Source: Pseudomonadota bacterium (lineage in GTDB: Bacteria; Pseudomonadota; Gammaproteobacteria; Burkholderiales; Thiobacillaceae). From it: a stretch of DNA of 25,649 bases. The stretch lies in the NCBI GenBank assembly GCA_021821425.1, contig JAKACL010000007.1, positions 1 to 25,649 of the forward strand, in the 5' to 3' direction. The notes beneath the pieces are model-generated. The model was not told where the DNA came from. It saw only the letters and a list, made by a program, of their open reading frames with translations, and did not search any database. Below, one piece after another: positions 15,717 through 25,579 of the stretch. Made by a program: the position numbers and the translations under genes. Numbering within the stretch: the first letter of the stretch is position 1; every line of letters begins with the position of its first letter.

Positions 15717-16634
15717 ATGCACATCACCCTGAGGCAATTGCAGGTATTCGAGGCGGCGGCGAGGCTGGGAGGATACACCCGCGCCGCGGAAGCGCTTCAT
15801 CTCTCGCAGCCAGCCGTATCGATGCAGATCCGTCAGCTCGAAGGTCAGGCTGGGATGCCGCTGTTTGACCAGATTGGCAAAAAACTCCACCTCACCGACG
15901 CCGGCCGCACACTCTATAGCCACGCCCAGAGCATTCTCGCCCAGGTCCAGGAGGCGCAGCTGGAGCTCGAGGAAATGCGCGGGGTGCGCCGCGGCCAGCT
16001 CAACATCACCATCGCCAGCACCGCCAACTACTTCGCGCCACGTCTCCTGGCGGCATTCTGCCAGCGCCACCCCGAGGTCAAGGTCAGCCTCGACGTCAGC
16101 AATCGCGAGCACATCCTCGAACTTCTCCACGAGACCGACAAGGACCTCGCCATCATGGGCCGTCCGCCCGAACCCTCGGATCTCGTGGCCCACCCTTTCA
16201 TGGAGAACCCGCTGGTGGTGATCGCCGCACCCAGCCATCCGCTGGCGCAGGCGTCCAATATTCCGCTGGCGCGTCTAAATCAGGAAACCTTCATCAGCCG
16301 CGAGATCGGTTCGGGTACGCGTATCGCCGTCGAGCGCTTTTTCGAAGAAGCGGGCACACGCCTCACCACGGCGATGGAAATGAGCAGCAACGAAGCCATC
16401 AAGCAGGCGGTCCAGGCGGGCCTCGGGCTCGGTGTGGTATCGGTCCACACCCTCGAGATGGAGCTGGCGCTTGAGCGCCTGGTGATCCTCGACGTCCAGG
16501 GATTCCCGATCCTGCGTCACTGGTACGTGGTGCACCGCCAGGGCAAGCGTTTCTCGACGGTGGCGCAGGCCTTCCTCAATTTCGTGATGGACGAGGCCGA
16601 ACAGCTGTTCGCCCCGCAAGCGATCAGGCGCTGA
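15717..16634 (+). CDS. cbbR: CbbR, LysR-type regulator of the cbb/cso operon
   Basis: This 305-residue LysR-type regulator has the family's N-terminal winged helix-turn-helix (MHITLRQLQVFEAAARLGGYTRAAEALHLSQPAVSMQIRQLE) and a periplasmic-binding-protein-like effector domain from about residue 90. CbbR proteins activate Calvin-cycle operons and sense metabolites such as RuBP, phosphoenolpyruvate or NADPH. The gene is divergent from cbbL with a 252-bp shared control region, the classic arrangement. No good Shine-Dalgarno precedes the ATG. The 3' end overlaps the end of the convergent sbtB-like gene by 11 nt, with no terminator between them. Confidence 0.93.
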   Translation: MHITLRQLQVFEAAARLGGYTRAAEALHLSQPAVSMQIRQLEGQAGMPLFDQIGKKLHLTDAGRTLYSHAQSILAQVQEAQLELEEMRGVRRGQLNITIASTANYFAPRLLAAFCQRHPEVKVSLDVSNREHILELLHETDKDLAIMGRPPEPSDLVAHPFMENPLVVIAAPSHPLAQASNIPLARLNQETFISREIGSGTRIAVERFFEEAGTRLTTAMEMSSNEAIKQAVQAGLGLGVVSVHTLEMELALERLVILDVQGFPILRHWYVVHRQGKRFSTVAQAFLNFVMDEAEQLFAPQAIRR

Positions 16635-16935
16635 ATTTCTCCGGCCGCAGCACCTGGGTATCCGTGATGAAAGCAGCCAGATGGTGGCCGCGTTTCATCA
16701 GGCGTTCGACATCGGCCAGCACCTCGTCAAGTCTGGATTCCGGCACCACCAGCATGAACAGGATGTTGCTTCCGCCCTCAAGCACGCCGGTCTGCAGTCC
16801 GGCGCTGCCCCCTCCGCGCGCTTCCAGCACGGTGTAGCCTGACGCTCCATGCTTCTCGGCGATGCCCACGAGGCGGTCCTCGAGGGTAACGTTGGCCACG
16901 ATATTGATGAGTTTCATGGGATAGCGCTGGGGCAT
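16624..16935 (-). CDS. SbtB-like PII-family regulatory protein
   Basis: This 103-residue protein has a PII-type ferredoxin-like pattern (KLINIVANVTLEDRLVGIAEKHGASGYTVLEARGGGSAG). The glycine-rich T-loop region and the second half fit proteins encoded next to sbtA. SbtB binds SbtA and gates bicarbonate uptake in response to adenine nucleotides. The cysteine-containing C-terminal loop of cyanobacterial SbtB is absent; the protein ends RPEKFSA. It starts 5 nt after sbtA without a visible ribosome binding site. Met7 (MKLINIV) is an alternative start. A diverged nitrogen PII is less likely because the uridylylated-Tyr T-loop context is missing. Confidence 0.78.
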   Translation of the reverse strand: MPQRYPMKLINIVANVTLEDRLVGIAEKHGASGYTVLEARGGGSAGLQTGVLEGGSNILFMLVVPESRLDEVLADVERLMKRGHHLAAFITDTQVLRPEKFSA

Positions 16936-16940
16936 GGCAA

Positions 16941-17915
16941 TCAGGCGGCGAGTCGGGTGATGACGTAATGGTAAAGCGGAATGCCGACCAGCACGTTGAA
17001 AGGGAAGGTCACGCCCAGGGACAACGTCAGATAAAACGACGGATTGGCCTCGGGGATGGCGAGCCGCATCGCTGGCGGCACCGCGATGTAGGAGGCCGAT
17101 GCGCCCAGTACCGCCACCAGTAGCACGCCCCCCTCGCTGAAGCCGAGCCAGTAATGGCCGACCAGGATGCCGGCGGCGGCGCCGATCAGCGGCATCACCA
17201 TTCCGAACGACACCAGGAACAGGCCGGTACGGCGGAATTCGGAAATGCGCTTGCCCGCTTCCATGCCCATTTCCAACAGGAACAGCGAGAGCACGCCCAT
17301 GAACAGGGTGCTGAAGAACGGCGTGATCGTCGCCAGCGAGTCGGGCTTCACCACCAGGCCGATGACCATGGCGCCGAAAAGCAGCATGACGCTGCCGTTG
17401 GTGAAGGCGTCGCGCAACAGCTCGCCCATGTGGTTCTCGCGCGCATCGTCCTCGCCGGCACCGGAACCCCGCGAAAAGCGCGCCAGCAGCAGGCCGACGA
17501 TGATCGCCGGCGATTCCATGATCGCCAGCATGATGACCGGGTAGGACTCGTGCGCGATCTCCTGCGCATTCAGGTAGGCAATCGCGGTGAGAAAGGTACC
17601 GGCGCTCACCGAGCCGTAGTGCGCGGCAATCGCGGAAGCGTTGAGCTTGTCGAGGCGCCCCGCGAGCAGGATGGCGTAGGCGGCGATCGGCAGGCCGAAG
17701 CCCAGCACCAGTGCCGCCGCCACCGCATTGAGCGCATCGCCCAGGTGGGCGTGAGACAACTCGATGCCGCCCTTGAGGCCGATACCGACGAGAAGATAGA
17801 TCGACAGCGCCTTGGCAAGCTCAGGCGGAAACTTGAGATCCGATCTGACCACCTGGGCGACGAAGCCCAAGGCAAAGAACAGCACAGCCGGAATCAGCAG
17901 ATTCGACAAGTCCAC
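16941..17915 (-). CDS. sbtA: SbtA, sodium-dependent bicarbonate transporter
   Basis: This 324-residue inner-membrane protein has about ten transmembrane segments in two inverted halves split by a hydrophilic linker (RFSRGSGAGEDDARENHMGELLRDA). Signature segments are LLVGIGLKGGIEL, HYGSVSAGTF and the second-half VLGASASYIAVPPAMR, typical of the SbtA (DUF897) family. A frame extends further upstream, but GTG at 17915 is preferred because GAGGAG lies 9 nt before it and the first membrane helix follows at once. SbtA is a high-affinity Na+/HCO3- symporter that feeds the cytosolic bicarbonate pool used by carboxysomes. It precedes the sbtB-like gene by 5 nt. Confidence 0.92.
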   Translation of the reverse strand: MDLSNLLIPAVLFFALGFVAQVVRSDLKFPPELAKALSIYLLVGIGLKGGIELSHAHLGDALNAVAAALVLGFGLPIAAYAILLAGRLDKLNASAIAAHYGSVSAGTFLTAIAYLNAQEIAHESYPVIMLAIMESPAIIVGLLLARFSRGSGAGEDDARENHMGELLRDAFTNGSVMLLFGAMVIGLVVKPDSLATITPFFSTLFMGVLSLFLLEMGMEAGKRISEFRRTGLFLVSFGMVMPLIGAAAGILVGHYWLGFSEGGVLLVAVLGASASYIAVPPAMRLAIPEANPSFYLTLSLGVTFPFNVLVGIPLYHYVITRLAA

Positions 17916-18066
17916 CTTAGAACGCTCCTCACTTATGCACGCTGGTTCCTGATAATGTTGCACCACAAGGCGGGCTTGTCGAAGGGGACGCGCAATAATT
18001 TCTCATGGTGAAAAAGCATGTCCGGTCTCAGGCGGCCGGGCCGCTCCACTACTGCGGGCGCCGCGC

Positions 18067-18687
18067 TCAGAATTTCGGGATATGCAATGTGCGGCTGATC
18101 ATCAGCGAGCCGGACACTGCGAACATCAGCACCAACGGGTGGAATTGCCCCGGACCGACCTGGATCATGCCGAACCAGAGCGCGTCGCCGATCGCGCCGT
18201 TCATCGCGGCAACGGCGATGACGACGACCAGCAGCAGCGAGCTGGGGATCGGCGTGCCTTCGAAGTAGCGTACCTTGTCGCCACCCTGCGCCAGCGTCTC
18301 GGCGGTGATGTTGTAGCGGGCCAGGCGGCTCACGCCGCATGCCACGAAGTAGATCAGGATCACCCGGTCCCACAGACCGTCCATCCCGGCGCCGTAGGCG
18401 ATGATCGCCGGCGCAACGCCAAAGGAAATCACGTCGGCCAGCGAATCCAGCTCGCGTCCCAGCAGCGAGGTTTGCTGGCGCCAGCGTGCAACGCGGCCAT
18501 CGAACACATCGAAGACAAACGCCACCAGTATCAGCACGCAGGCAAACAACAGGTGCAACACCGTTTGGGTTTCGACATGGCTGATCACGGCAAACAGCGC
18601 GCCCACGCCGCAGGCGGCATTTCCCAGCGTGAACCAGTCCGCGAGGTGAAAGCCGCGGATCATCGATAGATGCGTGTCGTGTTTCAT
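18067..18687 (-). CDS. pssA: CDP-alcohol phosphatidyltransferase, probably phosphatidylserine synthase
   Basis: This 206-residue integral membrane enzyme carries the full CDP-alcohol phosphatidyltransferase motif at residues 60-85: D60-x2-D63-G64-x2-A67-R68-x8-G77-x3-D81-x3-D85. Six or so hydrophobic segments follow the usual plan. The context IARYN-like LARYNITAETL and the type II length fit phosphatidylserine synthase, which makes phosphatidylserine from CDP-diacylglycerol and serine, the precursor of phosphatidylethanolamine. Another alcohol substrate cannot be excluded. The ATG at 18687 has GAGGA about 8 nt upstream; a longer frame upstream has no conserved sequence. It has no evident link to the carboxysome genes. 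Confidence 0.85.
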   Translation of the reverse strand: MKHDTHLSMIRGFHLADWFTLGNAACGVGALFAVISHVETQTVLHLLFACVLILVAFVFDVFDGRVARWRQQTSLLGRELDSLADVISFGVAPAIIAYGAGMDGLWDRVILIYFVACGVSRLARYNITAETLAQGGDKVRYFEGTPIPSSLLLVVVIAVAAMNGAIGDALWFGMIQVGPGQFHPLVLMFAVSGSLMISRTLHIPKF

Positions 18688-19149
18688 GGCGTGATGTCCT
18701 CTGGCAGGTCGGCCGACCTGAATACTATAGGTGGGCCCGGGGTGGCAAGGTTCCATCTTCAATTCCCCCGCCAAGAGTCGCCTGCACGCAAGCGCCTGGA
18801 CGGGCAGAGAAGGCGTCCGCAGGTCTAGTGCAAAGAAAGCGCCGAAACTGCCATCGAGGCAGTCGGTCTGAAGGGCGCACGCAGTACGTCCGCCGGGAAC
18901 AGGCTGATTGATTTATAAAGATCATTGCATGCGAAGCGCCGCGCCACTGCTTGCGCTCGTGCCTAGCGTTGTTCGCGCAACTGAGCGGGAACGGCGTCGT
19001 GGTAGGCTGTCTCGCCTTCCAGGTCGGAGACCGGCTGGAAGCGGATGCAGGACTGGTTCAGGAAGCACGGGGTGGCCTGAGCGCGGCTTTGCTGGCTGCG
19101 GTCGGCGCAGTAAGCTGTGCCGACACGTCATGCTTGCCTGAATGGACCG
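18688..19149. other. Intergenic stretch without a convincing gene
   Basis: These roughly 460 bases contain short open frames on both strands but none with family resemblance. A plus-strand start at about 18929 gives a signal-peptide-like MRSAAPLLALVPSVVRA, then turns into arginine-rich sequence. A different frame nearby reads more protein-like (LALFAQLSGNGVVVGCLAF). A frameshifted remnant of a small exported protein is possible but unproven. Confidence 0.4.
19101..19124. other. Ten-base-pair hairpin upstream of the GIY-YIG gene
   Basis: GTCGGCGCAG (19101-19110) pairs with CTGTGCCGAC (19115-19124) over 10 bp with one G-T, closing a TAAG tetraloop. It sits 25 nt before the start codon chosen for the GIY-YIG gene. 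No T-run flanks it on either side, so it is not a standard terminator. Confidence 0.5.
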
Positions 19150-19476
19150 ATGGGACGCCGCGACCACCACCACGTCTATGTGATCGAACTGTCGAAAGAC
19201 GTTCTGTACGAAGCCCGCTTCAAAAAAGCCAACCCCAACTACATCGCGGGCAAACCATGCCTGTATGTCGGGATGACGGGACTGGATCCCGACGTGCGCT
19301 TCGACAAGCACAAGGCCGGCATCCAGTCCAACCGCTACGTCCAGGCCTTCGGCCTGCGCCTGCTGCCCGAACTCTACGAGTTGTACAACCCGACCTCGTA
19401 TGACGACGCCTGCGCGCTGGAGGTGGAGCTGGCGATCGATTTCCGCGAAGCGGGCTATGGGGTGTGGCAGGCCTGA
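19150..19476 (+). CDS. Small GIY-YIG-like nuclease-domain protein
   Basis: This 108-residue protein resembles the GIY-YIG fold. VYVIEL (9-14) stands for the GIY strand, CLYVGMTG (37-44) for YIG, and R50 and H54 in DVRFDKHKAG lie where catalytic Arg and His/Tyr residues are expected. A Glu in LEVELAIDF could be the metal ligand. Stand-alone proteins of this size exist in many bacteria and their role is unknown; repair or nucleic-acid processing is only a guess. ATG at 19150 fits the fold best, and an alternative at 19117 adds 11 unconserved residues. It converges on the patatin-like gene with 25 nt between the stops. Confidence 0.7.
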   Translation: MGRRDHHHVYVIELSKDVLYEARFKKANPNYIAGKPCLYVGMTGLDPDVRFDKHKAGIQSNRYVQAFGLRLLPELYELYNPTSYDDACALEVELAIDFREAGYGVWQA

Positions 19477-19501
19477 AGGCTAAGCGCGCTTGCCCCCGCG
19501 T

Positions 19502-20386
19502 TCAACGCGCCCGCGCCCGGGCCAACCGGGCCTTCAGCTCCGGCATGATGGCGGCGGCGGCTTTTTCGCCTTCCAGGATGGCGAGGTGGCGGCCTTTGAA
19601 ATCGGTGCTGCTGACCGCGGCCGTCTGCGGACGGACGACGACGTCGGCATCCTTCAGCTCATGGCCGCTCAGGGTATGGCCCATGATGGCAAAGGTCTGC
19701 AGCAGCACGTCGAGCGTGCCGCTTAGCCGCTCGCGGCGGCTGACGTTGGAAATGTCCACCGCGATGACGAAATCCGCCCCCATGCTGCGCGCGGCCTGCG
19801 CCGGCACCGGCGAGGTGAGCCCGCCGTCCACGAAATCGCGGCCGTTGATCTCGACCGGCTGGAATACGCCCGGCACCGCGCTCGACGCGCGCACCGCCAT
19901 GCCGGCGTTGCCGCCGCGAAAGAGCACGCGCTCGCCGCTTTGCAGGTCGGTGGCCACCACGCCCAGCGGCTTGGGAAACTTCTGGATCGGCTGGTTCTTC
20001 ACGTGCTGGTTGATGAAGTCCTGCAGCGCCGCGCCTTTCAGCACCCCGCGATTGGGCAGGGTCCAGTCCGCCAGCAGGTCCTCCTTCATCTGCAGCGCCA
20101 GATTCTGCAATTCGAAGCCGCTCATGCCCGAGGCATAGAGCGCCCCCACCACCGAGCCCGCACTGGTGCCAACGACGATGTCGGGCACGATGCCCTGCGC
20201 TTCCAGCGACTTGATCACGCCGATATGGGCAAAGCCGCGCGCCGCGCCGCCCCCCAGCACCAGCGCGATCTTGAGCGGCGGTTTTTGCACCGCAACGGGC
20301 CCCGGGACAGGGGGCTTGGGTGCGGGAGCGGGCGCCGCGCAGGCAGTCAGCAGCGTGGCAAGCAGAATCAGGGACAGGTGGCGCAT
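19502..20386 (-). CDS. Patatin-like phospholipase, predicted lipoprotein
   Basis: This 294-residue protein starts with a lipoprotein signal (MRHLSLILLATLLTAC, lipobox LTAC, Cys16), followed by an Ala/Pro linker to about residue 35. The patatin domain then shows the oxyanion segment GGGAARGFAHIG (45-56), the nucleophile motif GTSAG with Ser75, and the DGG motif with Asp187, so the Ser-Asp dyad is complete. Family members hydrolyse lipid acyl esters. With a lipid anchor it should act at the inner face of the outer membrane or the periplasmic side. An in-frame extension continues upstream to 21457 but overlaps the GH13 gene in another frame and lacks conserved sequence, so the lipoprotein start is taken. 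Confidence 0.88.
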   Translation of the reverse strand: MRHLSLILLATLLTACAAPAPAPKPPVPGPVAVQKPPLKIALVLGGGAARGFAHIGVIKSLEAQGIVPDIVVGTSAGSVVGALYASGMSGFELQNLALQMKEDLLADWTLPNRGVLKGAALQDFINQHVKNQPIQKFPKPLGVVATDLQSGERVLFRGGNAGMAVRASSAVPGVFQPVEINGRDFVDGGLTSPVPAQAARSMGADFVIAVDISNVSRRERLSGTLDVLLQTFAIMGHTLSGHELKDADVVVRPQTAAVSSTDFKGRHLAILEGEKAAAAIMPELKARLARARAR

Positions 20387-20466
20387 GGAATAAACCGGCA
20401 GCAATTCGAAACCCGGATTATGCGGGGGAGGATGCTCAAAGTGGTGTGTCCTCTGCCGTCTGCGGC

Positions 20467-21909
20467 CTAGCAGCGCATGCTGAGCCAGCGTTTCGATTTC
20501 TCGTCCACGTAGCTGAGCGTCGCCTTCTTGAAGTTGAGGTCGACGAAGAGCTCGCAGCGCAACTCGCCATGGCGCCAGCACATGGCGACGCTGCTTTCGT
20601 TGGAATACATCAGGTGGAACACGCCGTCGAACGCAGGGTAGCTGCTGCGGAATTCCATCAGCTTGAGCAGGCGCCGCACCACGGGGTTTTTCACGGCCTG
20701 GGCGACTTCGTCCATGCTGTAGGCGTGGCGGTTGATGTCGCGCAGTTCGCCGGTTTCTTCCATCAGCTCGAGGTCGTTGCAGCCGGCGAGCAGGCCGACG
20801 TAGTAGACCTGCGGGATGCCGGGTGCAAAAAACTGGATCGCACGCGCGGCGATGTAGGCGTCGTCGTTGCGTTTCAGCGCATCGTAATAGGTGCAGGTGA
20901 GCTGGTAGATCGCGCCGACGCTGTGCACGTTGGCGGCGGAGCGGCGCAGGATGGGGTCGGCCGAGCGCTGGCTGACATTGTCGATCACCGCCTGGATCTT
21001 GTCTTTGGGCAGCACGCCTTCGACGTCGGGGATGCAGATGCCGTCGTGGGTGTCGAGCACGGTGAGCTGGTTGCGCGGACACATGCGCAGCCACTGCTTG
21101 AGGTAGGTGCTGTTGGCGTCGAGCAGCGAATACAGCAGCAGCGGCGCCAGCGCGAAGCCGTAGGGATGCATGCCGTGCAGCGCGATAGCGTACTGGAAGC
21201 TGGCGTGGTCGTGCACCTCGGGCAGGGTGTCGGCGCCATTTTCCCGGGCGACGCCGTCGATCCACTTGAGGATGTCGTAGACGTCCGGCTCGACCAGGAA
21301 GCAGCTGGTGCCGATTTTCTTCGTCGTGTAGCCGAACGCATCGAGGCGGAACAGCTTGACCCCGCGCGCGGTGAGGAACTTGATGGTGTCCTCCATCAGC
21401 GCATAGGTCTTGGGCGAACTGAAGTTGAGGTCGATCTGGTGTTCGGTAAAGGTGCACCAGACCCGGCCGCGACTGCCGTCGGCGAAGACCACTTCGCGGA
21501 AGGGTTCCTTTTCCTTGCGGATGTGGATGCGCGCCAGATCGTCGGCCGAGATCGGGCCGAGCTGGTCGACGTGCACGAAGAGGTCGGCGTATTCGGAATC
21601 GTAGCCGCGGGCGACGAAGTCCTTGAACTCCACGGATTCGTCGGAGATGTGGTTGAGCGTCAGGTCGAGGCAGAGGTCGAAACGCGCCGAGATTTTCTCG
21701 ACGTCGGCCCAGGTGCCGTATTTGGGGTCGATTTCCTTGTGGGTCAACGGCGAAAACCCGCCGTCGGCATTCGACGGATACGGCGGCAGGATGTGGACAC
21801 CGCCGATGGCCCTGGAAAAATGCCGGTCGATGATGGCGTACAGATCGGCCAGGTTGGTGCCCATTCGGTCGGGATAGGTGATCAGCTGGGCCTGGTTGCG
21901 CAGAGTCAT
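20467..21909 (-). CDS. GH13 sucrose-phosphorylase-like enzyme, probable glucosylglycerol phosphorylase
   Basis: This 480-residue (beta/alpha)8 enzyme belongs to the sucrose-phosphorylase group of GH13. The catalytic set is visible: nucleophile D190 in VKLFRLDAFGY, acid/base E231 in LPEVHDH, and the TS-stabilising D289 in VLDTHDG. QIDLNFSSP and NADGGFSPLTH are group signatures. Relatives phosphorolyse sucrose, sucrose 6'-phosphate, glucosylglycerate or glucosylglycerol. Being the last gene of a ggpS operon points to glucosylglycerol phosphorylase, which would yield glucose-1-phosphate and glycerol and so recycle the osmolyte. Sucrose phosphorylase remains possible. GAGG lies 8 nt before the ATG, and a hairpin-bearing 102-bp gap separates it from ggpS. 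Confidence 0.85.
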   Translation of the reverse strand: MTLRNQAQLITYPDRMGTNLADLYAIIDRHFSRAIGGVHILPPYPSNADGGFSPLTHKEIDPKYGTWADVEKISARFDLCLDLTLNHISDESVEFKDFVARGYDSEYADLFVHVDQLGPISADDLARIHIRKEKEPFREVVFADGSRGRVWCTFTEHQIDLNFSSPKTYALMEDTIKFLTARGVKLFRLDAFGYTTKKIGTSCFLVEPDVYDILKWIDGVARENGADTLPEVHDHASFQYAIALHGMHPYGFALAPLLLYSLLDANSTYLKQWLRMCPRNQLTVLDTHDGICIPDVEGVLPKDKIQAVIDNVSQRSADPILRRSAANVHSVGAIYQLTCTYYDALKRNDDAYIAARAIQFFAPGIPQVYYVGLLAGCNDLELMEETGELRDINRHAYSMDEVAQAVKNPVVRRLLKLMEFRSSYPAFDGVFHLMYSNESSVAMCWRHGELRCELFVDLNFKKATLSYVDEKSKRWLSMRC

Positions 21910-21939
21910 AAGGGGAACCTCGGAGTCATGCCGGTGCCG

Positions 21940-21962
21940 GCCCGCCGGGTCATCCGGCGGGC
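21940..21962 (-). promoter_or_regulatory. GC-rich hairpin between ggpS and the GH13 gene
   Basis: GCCCGCCGG (21940-21948) and CCGGCGGGC (21954-21962) form a perfect 9-bp stem with a 5-nt loop in the ggpS-GH13 gap. No U-tract follows on the minus strand. It may protect the upstream ggpS message or lower downstream expression. Confidence 0.6.
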
Positions 21963-22011
21963 GTGGGCAAGGCGGTGGATCGGAAAGATGAAAGGGCGTG
22001 CGGCGCAGGCG

Positions 22012-23517
<1,506 letters not shown>

Positions 23518-24257
23518 GGGAGTCCTCCGTTCGGTGAAAGCGTTGCAGTGCGTCGAGCACGCCGGCCGCGCCCGGATGCGGGCTGCGGTACACGTTGTCG
23601 TGGTGCTGGATGGCGGCATCGAGCGCGGCCTCGCGGTTGCCCACGGCCACGCCGGCCAGGCCGGTGTCGAACATCGACAGGTCGTTGAGCGTGTCGCCGG
23701 CAACCAGCGTGCGGTGCGCAGGCAGGTTCAGCGCCTGCAAGGTGCGCAGCAGGGTGGGGCCTTTCTGCACGCCGCGCGGCAGCACGTCGAAGTAGAGGCT
23801 GTCCGAGATCAGGGCGTCGAATCCCAGCTGCTGCACGTCGCGCTGCGCGGCATCGGCGTGCCCGGGGTCCTCGTAGTAATACGAGCGGCGGCGCCCGCTG
23901 ACGCCCGGTTGTTCGCGCAGCCCCGGATGCTGCTGCATCAACTGGTCGATGCGTGCGTGCGCATCGGCCGGCCAGCAGGTGTCCAACCACTGTTCCAGAT
24001 GCGGCAGCGGGGCATACCACGGCCCGCAGGCGACGCTGGTGCCGACGTCGCCGACCAGATGGTCGGGCTGCACCGGCAACTCCTTCGCCAGACCGCGCAT
24101 GAAGTCGAGCCCGCGCCCGCTGACGAAGATCAGCACGATCTCGTCGCGGCGCTGTGCGATCCAGTCGTACAGCGTCGCGCGTTCTGTGCTGCTGCCGCCG
24201 AGAAAGGTGCCGTCGAGATCGGTGGCGAGGATGGTCTGCGGCGTGCCGCTATCGGCC

Positions 24258-25448
24258 TTATGCATAACTCAAGCCCCAGGGCTGCACGGCCGGACGCGTT
24301 TCACTGTCACGTCCGATGGGCGGCCGCACCGTGTTCGGACGCGGCGGACGCGCCACCGGCGGCAGCACCGCCGGGGCGTTGTCGTGCAGCAGTTGCTGCA
24401 GGGCCTGTCCGGCTGACAGGCGCTGCGCCAGCACGTCGCGCACGGCGGCGGCCACGTTCAGACGCAGGCCATATTTGCGTTCCAGGATATGCACCGACAG
24501 CACGCTGACGGCGCCCTCGCTCAACGCGCCGTCCTCGGCAACAGCCCCGCCGCCGGGATGGCCGAGCCGCATGCCGAGCCGCGTGTTGCGCGACTGTTCG
24601 GAGGCTGCGGTCAGGAACAGGTCGCCGATCCCGCTGCTGCCGAACAGGGTTTCGATGCGGCCACCCATGGCCAGCGTGAGACGTCGCATGTCGTCGAGAC
24701 CGCGCGTGATGATACCGGCGCGCGCGTTTTCGCCCAGGCCTTGCGCGGTGGCCATGCCGCAGGCGATGGCGATCATGTTCTTCAGCGCGCCGCCCACCTG
24801 GGCGCCCACCACATCCCGGGTCAGTTCCAGCGAAATGCGGGCCAGTGCGAGCTGCTGCACCAGGCCATCGGCCACCCTGCGCGCGTCCTTGTAACGCGGG
24901 TGGAAGCGTTCCAGCGCCGGTAGCGCCAGCGTCAGCAGCGTGGATTTTCCACCTGCCACTTCATCGGCGAAGCTGGGGCCGCCAATCGATCCGGTCAGCA
25001 CGGCCTTGCCCAGTTCCGCGTCCAGCACCTGCGTCATCAGCGCACCGCTGCCCTGCTCGATGCCCTTGCTGGCGGTGAGCACCATCGTGCCCGGTTTCAG
25101 CAGCGGCGCGATCTGGCGGGCGATGTCCCGGGTGGCGGCCGAGGGCAGGGCGAGGATGACCAGTTGCGCGCCGTGCACGGCGTGCGCCATGTCTGTGGTG
25201 GCGCCGAGTCCTGACGGCAGCGCGATCCCCGACAGACAGTGCGGATGGTGGTTGCGGCTGTGGATCGCTTCCGCGACCGCCTGACGGCGGGCCCACAACC
25301 AGGTGGGTACGCCAGCGCGCTGCAGCGCGCTGGCGAGTGCCGTGCCCCAGGCGCCGGCGCCCAGCACGGCTGCACAGGTCAGCGGTTGATGCCCGTGCGG
25401 CGCAGGGGCAGGCAGGTTCGGATTTAAACCTTCGGTCATGTCGAACAT
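24258..25448 (-). CDS. gpsA: Glycerol-3-phosphate dehydrogenase [NAD(P)+]
   Basis: This 396-residue enzyme reduces dihydroxyacetone phosphate to sn-glycerol-3-phosphate. The Rossmann motif is GAGAWGTALA (30-39), and ASKGIEQG, GGPSFADEVAGG and GGALKNMIAIACGMA carry the usual substrate and catalytic lysines. ATG at 25448 is chosen because GGAG lies 6 nt before it. The protein is some 60 residues longer than typical GpsA: about 22 at the N-terminus and a proline/arginine-rich tail (LPPVARPPRPNTVRPPIGRD...) at the C-terminus. As first gene of the ggpS operon it presumably supplies the acceptor for glucosylglycerol synthesis. Whether it is also the housekeeping phospholipid enzyme cannot be told from this window. 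Confidence 0.9.
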   Translation of the reverse strand: MFDMTEGLNPNLPAPAPHGHQPLTCAAVLGAGAWGTALASALQRAGVPTWLWARRQAVAEAIHSRNHHPHCLSGIALPSGLGATTDMAHAVHGAQLVILALPSAATRDIARQIAPLLKPGTMVLTASKGIEQGSGALMTQVLDAELGKAVLTGSIGGPSFADEVAGGKSTLLTLALPALERFHPRYKDARRVADGLVQQLALARISLELTRDVVGAQVGGALKNMIAIACGMATAQGLGENARAGIITRGLDDMRRLTLAMGGRIETLFGSSGIGDLFLTAASEQSRNTRLGMRLGHPGGGAVAEDGALSEGAVSVLSVHILERKYGLRLNVAAAVRDVLAQRLSAGQALQQLLHDNAPAVLPPVARPPRPNTVRPPIGRDSETRPAVQPWGLSYA

Positions 25449-25527
25449 GTTGTCTCCAATATCGGGGCACGCCATCGGCATGCTCGTTGGATGGACGCCC
25501 GGACGCTGCGGGCAGCATTCGGACGGG

Positions 25528-25579
25528 CCGGGCATCGACGGGATGCCCGGGCGTATGGGCAAGCCTTCTGCGGGAAGGC
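25528..25579 (-). promoter_or_regulatory. Two hairpins upstream of gpsA
   Basis: CCGGGCATC (25528-25536) pairs perfectly with GATGCCCGG (25542-25550), and GCCTTC (25563-25568) with GAAGGC (25574-25579), each around a 5-nt loop. They lie 80-130 nt before gpsA, in its leader or after a gene outside the window. Neither is followed by a U-tract on the minus strand. Confidence 0.5.

Noticed and set aside
18922..19311. A 129-codon minus-strand frame overlapping the GIY-YIG gene
   Set aside because: No motif, Arg/Pro-rich in its second half, and overlaps the GIY-YIG coding sequence.
20387..21457. An upstream extension of the patatin-like frame to 651 residues
   Set aside because: The added part is antisense-free but out of frame within the GH13 gene and has no conserved sequence, while the internal start opens with a clear lipoprotein signal.
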